6,876 nucleotides of DNA, from positions 1 to 6,876 of the forward strand of contig CALJKZ010000119.1 of NCBI GenBank assembly GCA_937983085.1, in the 5' to 3' direction. This stretch comes from an uncultured Gemmatimonadales bacterium. Lineage in GTDB: Bacteria; Gemmatimonadota; Gemmatimonadetes; Longimicrobiales; Gaopeijiaceae. The translations under genes and the position numbers were made by a program. The notes beneath the pieces are model-generated. The model searched no databases, was not told where the DNA came from, and saw only the letters and a list, made by a program, of their open reading frames with translations. How positions within the stretch are numbered: position 1 is the stretch's first letter; every line of letters starts with the position of its first letter. Of the stretch, positions 1-5,986 are shown piece after piece.

Positions 1-678
1 GGCGTGTCGCCGCCCCTCGGTTCGCCCTACCTGGCCGTCTCCTTCGGTCGCCCCGGGGTCGGCCGGGGTGCGTACCTCGATCTCGAAGGTCGTTCCGTGC
101 GACGCGCGTTTCTGCTGCGGCCCCTCACGTACCGCCGGATCTCCAGTCGCTACACCAACGCCCGGTTCCACCCCATTCTCAAGCGGTGGCGCTCCCACCG
201 GGGCGTCGATTACGCCGCCGACGCCGGAACGGAGGTCATGGCCACGTCGGATGGTGTCATCATCCATCGAGGGCCGAAGGGCGGTCTGGGCAACGCCGTG
301 GAGATCCGTCATCCCGCCGGTTTCGTAAAGCGCTACGGCCACCTGAGCGGGTTCAGGAGAGGCCTGACCGTGGGCAGACGGGTGAAACAGAGCGACGTCA
401 TCGGCTACGTGGGCATGACCGGTCTCGCCACCGGACCCCACCTCCACTACGAGATGCTCCGCAGCGGACAGCACATGGATCCGCTTTCGGTGGACCTCCC
501 GGCCGGGGACCCGGTGCCGGCGGACGACATGGGTCGCTGGCGGGGTGAGATGTCCGGCCGCATGGCCCTCCTCGAGTCCATTCCCCCCGCGGGTCCGGTC
601 CGGAGCTTCCTGGCGGAAGCCGAGGCCTCCGAAGAGGCCCGAGACAGGCCGGTGCAGCAGCCTGCCGGAGGGGCGTAA
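1..678 (+). CDS. M23-family murein endopeptidase (LytM/OapA type), 5' end outside window
   Basis: The reading frame is open from base 1 and ends at TAA 676-678. The true start lies upstream, and the GTG at position 4 is only an internal codon. Counting from that GTG as residue 1, the peptidase M23 (lysostaphin/LytM) core spans about residues 45-162. It has HxxxD (H65, D69, within SHRGVDY), the YGHLS motif (H113) and HxH (H146, H148, within GPHLHYE). In this family the first His and Asp plus the last His bind zinc, and the other two His residues act in catalysis. All are present, so the enzyme is predicted to be active. Such enzymes cut peptide cross-links of peptidoglycan in the periplasm. 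The residues just before the core (YLDLEGRSVRRAF... RISSRY) are the linker usual in envelope M23 proteins that carry an N-terminal OapA or LysM part. That part is not visible here. The tail (residues 165-224) is Ala/Glu/Pro-rich and low in complexity. The next gene begins 66 bp downstream on the same strand. Confidence 0.93.
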   Translation, partial: GVSPPLGSPYLAVSFGRPGVGRGAYLDLEGRSVRRAFLLRPLTYRRISSRYTNARFHPILKRWRSHRGVDYAADAGTEVMATSDGVIIHRGPKGGLGNAVEIRHPAGFVKRYGHLSGFRRGLTVGRRVKQSDVIGYVGMTGLATGPHLHYEMLRSGQHMDPLSVDLPAGDPVPADDMGRWRGEMSGRMALLESIPPAGPVRSFLAEAEASEEARDRPVQQPAGGA

Positions 679-744
679 GGGCCGCTTGACGCTGCTGTCC
701 TCGGGTTCCCAGACGGTGGACCCTCACGGATCTGACGGCGTGTC

Positions 745-2685
745 GTGACGCAGGCTCTCCTCTTCGGCGCCCTCGCCGCCACGCTGGTCGCGTACTCCTT
801 CTGGGTCTACACGCGCGTCGAGCTGCGCGTCGCCGCAGGACGTTGGCTCGCCGGGGTCCGCGCATTGGTCCTCGTCGTGATCCTGCTGCTGCTCTTCAAC
901 CCCCGCCTGCCCGTGGGCGACGGATCCGGGGCTTCGTCCCGTTGGGTGCTCCTCGACGCTTCGTTGAGCATGGCGGCCCGTGAGTCGGACGGCTCGAGCG
1001 CGTGGGAGCGTGCGAGGGAGCGGGCCGACGTCCTCGCTTCGGAGGGGTGGAGGGTGGTGCCCTTCGGCGACGGCGACCTCGGTGCCGCCGACGCGGACGT
1101 GCCCGATCGGATGGGCAGTCGCCTCGCGCCGGCCCTGGCGGCGGCCGCAGAGTCGGGAGCCGGTGAGGTGAGGGTGCTCACGGACGGGCGACTCGAGGAC
1201 GGGGTGGCCGTGCGATCGGCTCTGGCGGCCCTGCCCCTGGAACTCAGCGCCGAGATCTTCGGCGACTCGACAGGACACGCCGGGATCGCGCGCTTCAGCG
1301 TTGCCGACCTCTCGAGAGCCGATGGGACCCCGACGGCCGAGCTCGAGGTCTTCGGCAACGGGGTCGGGGACTCCATCCATGTGGAGATCCTCGAAGAGGG
1401 TCGGCCCGTGGCCACCGTGGCGGTGGCCACGCCGTCGCCGGGACTCCGCGCCGCGACGTCCGTCGGGCTCCCGACTCCCGCAACGAGTGGACGCGTCCGC
1501 TACACAGCTCGTCGGGTGGCGGCCGCCGGCGGTCCGGAGGCGGGCGATGCGTTCCCCGACGATGACGTCGCCGTCGCCTTCGCCAACGTGGGCTTCGAAG
1601 AGGGGGGGCTCGTGGTGGTGTCGCTCCGGCCGGACTGGGAGCCGCGATATCTCATGCCGGTCCTGGGTGAGGTCACCGGTCTGCCTGCGTCCGGCTACCT
1701 CAGGGTAGGGCCGGATCGCTACGTGCCCATGGGTCGAGCCGCGGACCGGGGCGGGGTCGTGGACTCGGTCACGGTGCGCCGGGCAGCCTCCGACGCCACG
1801 CTCCTGGTGTTGCACGGACTCCACGAGGGCGTCGAGCCCTGGGTCCGGGCCGTCGCCGAAGGTCCCGGGCGGCGCATCGTCTTTCCCCGAGATCCGGGCG
1901 GCGCCCAGGCTGTGGGGCTCTCCCTCGAAGGGCCGACTCCGGGCGAGTGGTACGTGTCGCCCGACGTACCGACGTCCCCCATGGCCGGGGCCCTTTCGGG
2001 TGCGGTATTGGACGGGCTTCCTCCTCTGACGGGGCTTCTGGCGTCGACGACACCCGTTCAGGCGCCGCCGCTCCAGGTCCAGCTCCGTGGAGCCGGCGTC
2101 CCCCGGAGCGCGTTGGTTCTGTCGAACCGACCGCAGGGGCGGACGGTGGTGGCGCTGGCTTCCGGATTCTGGCGGTGGGCCATGCGCGAAGACGGTCGCG
2201 AGACCTACCGGCGCCTCTGGTCGGGGGTGGCCGGCTGGCTGCTGGCCGATCGGAGCATGGCCGCGGTGGAACCTCGTCCGGTACGTTGGGTCGCGGCGCG
2301 GGGCACGCCGGTGGAATGGCGTCTTCCGGCGGATACGTCCCAGGTGCGGATCCGGGTGCAGGTCGCAGATTCCGTCGTCCAGGATACGGTCGTCGCCGGG
2401 GGCGAGTCGGCGTCGATCCCGGCATTGCCACCGGCCGCATACGACTTCGCCGTCCTGTCCCTCGCGGGAGACACGCTGGGATCCGGGCGTTTCGACGTGG
2501 CGTCGACGACGCTGGAGATGCTACCCCGTCGGGACACCTCGGTCCTCGAAGGCTCTACGGCCGGAGCGGGGGAAACGGACGTTCGCGCAGGGTCACCCCT
2601 CCGGACGTCACCGTGGCCCTACCTTCTGGTGATCACCCTCCTCTGCGGCGAATGGATCGCGCGTCGTCGCAGCGGATTGAGATAG
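745..2685 (+). CDS. Membrane-anchored protein with von Willebrand A-like domain, function unknown
   Basis: This 646-residue protein starts at GTG 745. A TGA at 733-735 in the same frame rules out an earlier start, and no clear ribosome binding site is visible. Two hydrophobic helices lie at about residues 4-22 and 36-51. A third, at about 624-638, is followed by a short Arg-rich tail (ARRRSGLR), which suggests a large domain held on one side of the membrane between anchors. Directly after the second helix, WVLLDASLSM (67-76) carries the MIDAS signature DxSxS (D71, S73, S75). VLTDGR (144-149) matches the later MIDAS Asp. The conserved Thr position appears to be Ser (S125 in MGSRLAPAL). From about 285 to 430 there is a region resembling the class I glutamine-amidotransferase-like fold seen in related bacterial membrane proteins (SLRPDWEPRYL, LLVLHGLHEG), with no obvious catalytic Cys-His pair. 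GFWRWAMRE (474-482) and the C-terminal layout are also typical of such proteins. The general class is recognisable, but the substrate and role are not known. It sits 23 bp before ftsY. Confidence 0.82.
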   Translation: MTQALLFGALAATLVAYSFWVYTRVELRVAAGRWLAGVRALVLVVILLLLFNPRLPVGDGSGASSRWVLLDASLSMAARESDGSSAWERARERADVLASEGWRVVPFGDGDLGAADADVPDRMGSRLAPALAAAAESGAGEVRVLTDGRLEDGVAVRSALAALPLELSAEIFGDSTGHAGIARFSVADLSRADGTPTAELEVFGNGVGDSIHVEILEEGRPVATVAVATPSPGLRAATSVGLPTPATSGRVRYTARRVAAAGGPEAGDAFPDDDVAVAFANVGFEEGGLVVVSLRPDWEPRYLMPVLGEVTGLPASGYLRVGPDRYVPMGRAADRGGVVDSVTVRRAASDATLLVLHGLHEGVEPWVRAVAEGPGRRIVFPRDPGGAQAVGLSLEGPTPGEWYVSPDVPTSPMAGALSGAVLDGLPPLTGLLASTTPVQAPPLQVQLRGAGVPRSALVLSNRPQGRTVVALASGFWRWAMREDGRETYRRLWSGVAGWLLADRSMAAVEPRPVRWVAARGTPVEWRLPADTSQVRIRVQVADSVVQDTVVAGGESASIPALPPAAYDFAVLSLAGDTLGSGRFDVASTTLEMLPRRDTSVLEGSTAGAGETDVRAGSPLRTSPWPYLLVITLLCGEWIARRRSGLR

Positions 2686-2708
2686 ATACGCGCTTCGGCA
2701 CGGAACGT

Positions 2709-3629
2709 ATGGCTCGGCTCTTCAAGAAGAAGCCCGAACGGAAGAAGGGACTCTGGAAACGGGTGGTGGACCTCGCCCTCACCGATGTCCGCGTGGTGGC
2801 AGGAGGAATCGACTCCGAGTCTCTGGAGGAGTTGGAGGAGCGGCTTCTGGCCGCCGATTTCGGCGTCCCCGTGACCCTGCGCCTCACCGATCGGGCCGAG
2901 GAGGCCCTGCGCCGTGGTAAGGCCCGCGGCAGCCAGGATCTCTCCACCATCCTCAGGCAGGAGATCACCGAGATCCTGGGTCAGGGTCCCGACGACGGCC
3001 TTCGAGCGGCCGACGAGGGACCCACGGTCTACCTCATCGTCGGGGTCAATGGCGTCGGCAAGACGACGTCCGTGGCCAAGCTGGCCCACTACCTGATCCA
3101 GGAAGGACGGTCGGTCATGGTGGCCGCTGCCGACACCTTCCGCGCTGGTGCCGTGGCCCAGCTGGAAACGTGGGCCGAGCGCATCGGGGCCGATTTCCTC
3201 CGGGGGCAGCAAGGAGGAGATCCGGCAGCGGTGGCCTTCGACGCCCTCGAGGCGGCCGAGGCCCGTGGAACCGACGTCCTCCTCATCGACACGGCAGGCC
3301 GTCTCCACACCAATCGGGGTCTCATGGAGGAGCTGCGGAAGATCGACCGGGTGGTGCGCCGCCGCCTCGGTAGGGCTCCGCACGAGACCCTCATGGTTCT
3401 GGACGCCACCGTGGGGCAGAACGCGGTTCGGCAGGTCGAGGCCTTCTCGAAGGCCGTGGAGCCCACGGGGATCGTCCTCGCCAAGATGGATTCCTCGGCA
3501 CGGGGCGGCATCGTTCTCGCCCTTCGGGAAGAGTACGGAATCCCGGTGAAGCTGGTGGGTACCGGAGAGGGGTTGGACGACCTCGAGACGTTCGACGTCG
3601 ACACCTTCGTCGAGGGGGTCTTCGGCTAG
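2709..3629 (+). CDS. ftsY: Signal recognition particle receptor FtsY (SRP GTPase)
   Basis: FtsY is the membrane-side GTPase that docks the SRP (Ffh) bound to ribosome-nascent chains and passes them to SecYEG. The 306-residue protein consists of an N-terminal four-helix N domain (about 15-95) and a G domain. Visible motifs are the P-loop GVNGVGKT (112-119), DTFRAGA (142-148), DTAGRLHTN (194-202), the G4 position AKMD (258-261), and the closing loop GTGEGLDDL (284-292), which separates FtsY from Ffh. There is no Ffh-type methionine-rich M domain and no long acidic A domain. Instead the protein begins with a short basic stretch (MARLFKKKPERKKG) that could bind membrane lipid directly. G4 in most FtsY proteins is TKLD followed by GTAKGG; here it is AKMD followed by SSARGG. 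ATG 2709 was chosen because it gives the usual MxxLFKK-type start and lies 23 bp after the preceding stop. An in-frame ATG at 2652 would overlap the vWA gene and add 19 unconserved-looking residues. The stop codon TAG is also the left edge of the palindromic element. Confidence 0.96.
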   Translation: MARLFKKKPERKKGLWKRVVDLALTDVRVVAGGIDSESLEELEERLLAADFGVPVTLRLTDRAEEALRRGKARGSQDLSTILRQEITEILGQGPDDGLRAADEGPTVYLIVGVNGVGKTTSVAKLAHYLIQEGRSVMVAAADTFRAGAVAQLETWAERIGADFLRGQQGGDPAAVAFDALEAAEARGTDVLLIDTAGRLHTNRGLMEELRKIDRVVRRRLGRAPHETLMVLDATVGQNAVRQVEAFSKAVEPTGIVLAKMDSSARGGIVLALREEYGIPVKLVGTGEGLDDLETFDVDTFVEGVFG

Positions 3630-3648
3630 TGCACCTGGACAGAAACAC
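3626..3648 (+). repeat. Left terminal inverted repeat of palindromic element
   Basis: The sequence is CTAGTGCACCTGGACAGAAA followed by CAC. It pairs with 3771-3793 with two differences, at the 8th and 21st positions. Its first four bases (CTAG) include the ftsY stop codon TAG at 3627-3629. Confidence 0.85.
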
Positions 3649-3700
3649 GATGGCATTCGAGTGGCGCTGCATCTCGCCCTGCTTCGTTTCTCGTCGTCGC

Positions 3701-3716
3701 AATAGCTATGGCTATT
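3701..3716. repeat. Central hairpin of palindromic element
   Basis: A perfect 6-bp inverted repeat (AATAGC / GCTATT) flanks the loop TATG. It lies within 1 bp of the centre of the 168-bp element, so it forms the apex of the predicted long stem. There is no T-run after it, so it does not read as an intrinsic terminator. Confidence 0.75.
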
Positions 3717-3770
3717 CCTCCTTCTCGCGCCTCGGAGGATCGAGCGCCGCACCCCTCTCGCTGCTTCACC

Positions 3771-3793
3771 GTATTTCTGTCCAGGCGCACTAG
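3771..3793 (-). repeat. Right terminal inverted repeat of palindromic element
   Basis: Read on the minus strand this is CTAGTGCGCCTGGACAGAAA followed by TAC, the partner of 3626-3648. Its outer end overlaps the 10-bp perfect palindrome GCACTAGTGC (3787-3796). Confidence 0.85.
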
Positions 3794-3821
3794 TGCACCG
3801 GGGGCGGGGGCGCCGGTCGTC

Positions 3822-5912
3822 GTGAGCTACTCCCAGCTCGACCGGCCGGTGCAGTTCATGAAGGGCGTGGGTCCCAAGCGGGCGGACGCCTTCGTCAAAC
3901 TCGGCGTGACCACGGCCCGCGACCTCCTGTACCATGTGCCTCGCAGGTACGACGACGCTTCCACCGTCGAGCCCATCGGGCGTCTAGAGGTGGGGATGGA
4001 GGCCAGCGCCATCGGGCGCATCCGTTCGAAGGGGGTCATCCCCACCCGGCGGGGACTGCGGATCTTCCAGGCGGTTCTCGAGGACGAGTCGGGGATGATC
4101 ACGGTGGCGTGGCCCGGCCAACCCTGGCTCGACCGGAAGCTCCGTGAGGGCGATACGCTCCTCGTGAGCGGAAAGGTGAAGTTCTTTCACGGTCGTCAGC
4201 TGCAGCCTCGGGAGTACACGGTCCTGGCCCGGGGCGAAAGCGGAGCGGTGGACGAGGCTTCGGGGCTCATCTTCGTGACGTACCCGGCCACCGAGGACCG
4301 CCCCCAGTGGGCGCTCCGGTCCATCTTCCAGCAGAACCTCGACGCCCTTCTCGAGTGGTCCGACGCGGACGAGTATCTCTCGGCAGGTGCGTTGGAGACC
4401 CTCGAACTGCCGCGCCTCCGGCAGGCTCTGGCTCAGCTTCACAGGCCCGAGTCGCTCTACGACGCCGAGCGTGGCCGCCGTCGCCTGGCCTTCGACGAAC
4501 TCTTCTTCCTTCAGCTCGTCCAGGCGCAGGCGCGCCGGCAGGCCACGGAGCTCCAGCCGGGCATCGTGCACGAGCGCACCAACGAGCTCATCCGGCCCCT
4601 CCACGAGGCCCTGCCATTCTCCCTCACGGATGCACAGGCCGGGGCACTCCGGGAGATCTACGCCGACATGACGTCGGATCGTCGGATGAACCGGATGCTC
4701 CAGGGGGACGTGGGGTCGGGAAAGACGGCGGTGGCCGTCTTCGCCATGCTCCTCGCCCTGGAAGGAGGCCGTCAGGCGTGCCTCATGGCTCCCACGGAGA
4801 TCCTGGCCGAGCAGCACGCCCGTGGCATCGGCCAGATGCTCGAATCCCTCGGCGTGGCGGTGACGCTCCTCACAGGGAGCCAGTCCACCGCCGACCGTCG
4901 ATCCGCCCTCGACGCCATCGAGAGCGGCGAGGCTGGCCTCATCGTGGGCACCCATGCCCTCATTCAGGAGGGCGTGCGGTTCTCCGACCTGGGGCTGGTG
5001 GTCATCGACGAGCAACACCGCTTCGGGGTGAAGCAGCGAATGGCGTTGTACGAGCGGGACGACGGGCGCCCCGACGTCCTGGTGATGTCAGCGACGCCCA
5101 TTCCCCGGTCGTTGGCCATGGCCCTGTACGGGGACCTGGACTTGAGCGTGCTCGACGAGATGCCGCCGGGGCGGACCCCCGTCGTGACGGCGTTGCGAGC
5201 ACCCTCCCAGCGCGACGCCATCTACGACTTCGTCCGGGAGCAGGTCGCCGAAGGGCGGCAGGTCTACGTGGTGTACCCCCACGTCGAGGAGTCGGAGAAG
5301 GTGGACCTGCTGTCCGCCACCCAGGAGCACCGCCGCTTGGACGAGACGGTCTTCCCGGATGCCCGCGTCGGTCTGCTCCACGGCCAGCTTCCCTCGGGTG
5401 AAAAGGACGCCGTCATGCGAGCCTTCGCGGCCGGCGATGTCGACGTCCTCGTAGCCACGACGGTGGTGGAGGTGGGCATCGACGTACCCAACGCGTCTGT
5501 GATGATCATCGAGCACGCCGAGCGGTTCGGCCTGTCCCAGCTCCACCAGCTCCGAGGACGGGTGGGGCGGGGAGCGGCAACGAGCCACTGCATCCTGGTC
5601 GCCGATCCGGGGGAGGAGGCGCTGGAGCGCCTGAAGATCTTCAGGGATACGCTGGACGGCTTCGCCATCGCCCGCGCCGACCTCCGCATTCGCGGGCAGG
5701 GCGACCTCTTCGGGAGTCAGCAGCACGGGAAGGATCCTGTCCTCCGCTTCGCCGATCTCATGGCCGACGAGGATCTCCTGGCCGTGGCCCAACGCGACGC
5801 CCGAGCCCTCGTCGCCTCCGACCCGAAGCTGGGCCGCCCCGAGCACGCCCAGATCAAGGAGCACCTCATCGGCCGATATCGACATCGCCTGGAGATGTAC
5901 GGCGTCGGGTAG
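3822..5912 (+). CDS. recG: ATP-dependent DNA helicase RecG
   Basis: RecG is a superfamily 2 helicase that remodels stalled replication forks and drives branch migration of Holliday and D-loop junctions. From GTG 3822 the protein has 696 residues, the normal family length. The N-terminal part (about 1-260) holds the wedge/OB region, which starts at the usual point (LDRPVQFMKGVGPKRA, with a helix-hairpin-helix-like GVGPKRA). Helicase motifs follow in order: GDVGSGKT (Walker A, 295-302), APTEILAEQH (323-332), GTHALIQ (376-382), DEQH (motif II, 396-399), SATPIPRSLA (423-432), TTVVEVGIDVP (546-556) and QLRGRVGRG (motif VI, 576-584). The TRG-type region is IRGQGDLFGSQQ (623-634). All key residues are intact. 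The frame is open back to an ATG at 3708, but that start lies inside the palindromic element and would add 38 residues unlike RecG, so GTG 3822 is preferred. Only a G-rich stretch (3800-3810) precedes it as a possible ribosome binding site. The gap to ftsY is 192 bp with the element and 28 bp without it. Confidence 0.96.
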   Translation: MSYSQLDRPVQFMKGVGPKRADAFVKLGVTTARDLLYHVPRRYDDASTVEPIGRLEVGMEASAIGRIRSKGVIPTRRGLRIFQAVLEDESGMITVAWPGQPWLDRKLREGDTLLVSGKVKFFHGRQLQPREYTVLARGESGAVDEASGLIFVTYPATEDRPQWALRSIFQQNLDALLEWSDADEYLSAGALETLELPRLRQALAQLHRPESLYDAERGRRRLAFDELFFLQLVQAQARRQATELQPGIVHERTNELIRPLHEALPFSLTDAQAGALREIYADMTSDRRMNRMLQGDVGSGKTAVAVFAMLLALEGGRQACLMAPTEILAEQHARGIGQMLESLGVAVTLLTGSQSTADRRSALDAIESGEAGLIVGTHALIQEGVRFSDLGLVVIDEQHRFGVKQRMALYERDDGRPDVLVMSATPIPRSLAMALYGDLDLSVLDEMPPGRTPVVTALRAPSQRDAIYDFVREQVAEGRQVYVVYPHVEESEKVDLLSATQEHRRLDETVFPDARVGLLHGQLPSGEKDAVMRAFAAGDVDVLVATTVVEVGIDVPNASVMIIEHAERFGLSQLHQLRGRVGRGAATSHCILVADPGEEALERLKIFRDTLDGFAIARADLRIRGQGDLFGSQQHGKDPVLRFADLMADEDLLAVAQRDARALVASDPKLGRPEHAQIKEHLIGRYRHRLEMYGVG

Positions 5913-5941
5913 AGTCGACCGGCCCGGAGAAGCAGGCCGCG

Positions 5942-5986
5942 ATGCCGGGTTCCCCTCCGGCGCCAATCTTCGCATTCTCCCGGCAT
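5942..5986 (+). promoter_or_regulatory. Competing inverted repeats in the asnS leader
   Basis: ATGCCGGG (5942-5949) is a perfect inverted repeat of CCCGGCAT (5979-5986), and the second copy overlaps the asnS start codon (ATG 5985-5987). Within it, GCCGG (5944-5948) can instead pair with CCGGC (5957-5961). The two stems use the same left-hand bases, so only one can form at a time. The long-range stem would cover the start codon, and the short one would free it. No Shine-Dalgarno sequence is visible before the ATG, and no T-run follows either stem. It does not show T-box features. A regulatory role is only an inference, because GC-rich DNA gives short inverted repeats by chance. Confidence 0.3.

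Larger units (their letters stand above)
3626..3793. mobile_element. MITE-like palindromic element between ftsY and recG
   Basis: The 168-bp segment has 23-bp terminal inverted repeats at 3626-3648 and 3771-3793 that match at 21 of 23 positions. Each is bounded by CTAG. The apex hairpin (AATAGC-TATG-GCTATT, 3701-3716) is centred at 3708.5, and the whole element is centred at 3709.5. The inner arms (52 and 54 nt) are only partly complementary, but corresponding blocks such as CGAG[T/A]GG recur. The right arm also holds its own hairpin (GCGCCTCG / CGAGCGC with loop GAGGAT, 3727-3747). It encodes no protein. If CTAG is a 4-bp target duplication, the element runs TG...CA, as in IS3-type ends. If only TA is duplicated in a CTAG target, it resembles IS630/Tc1-mariner derivatives. 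The sequence alone cannot decide. Alternatives are a REP/BIME-like extragenic palindrome or a structured RNA. Confidence 0.68.

Noticed and set aside
686..714. TTGACG as a -35 box for the vWA gene
   Set aside because: At 17-bp spacing the -10 position reads CCAGAC, which is not A/T-rich, so no promoter can be supported.
1602..1608. Run of seven G as a frameshift or slippage site
   Set aside because: The vWA reading frame continues normally on both sides with family-like sequence, so there is no sign of a shift.
724..1824. Open minus-strand frame of 366 codons opposite the vWA gene
   Set aside because: It shows Arg/His/Gly-rich translation without domain or membrane features and is antisense to a well-supported gene.
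1947..2708. In-frame extension upstream of ftsY (about 254 codons)
   Set aside because: It overlaps the vWA gene in another frame, is Gly/Arg-rich and unlike any FtsY N-domain.
3626..3793. Palindrome as an intrinsic terminator or integron attC site
   Set aside because: No T-run follows the stem on either strand, and the ends lack the GTTRRRY/RYYYAAC core boxes of attC sites.
3708..3821. ATG 3708 as the recG start
   Set aside because: It lies in the hairpin apex of the element, and the 38 added residues resemble no RecG. The GTG start gives the usual family length.
2619..3935. Open minus-strand frame of 438 codons spanning ftsY and the palindromic element
   Set aside because: It mirrors ftsY codons, has no family signature, and crosses the element that looks inserted.
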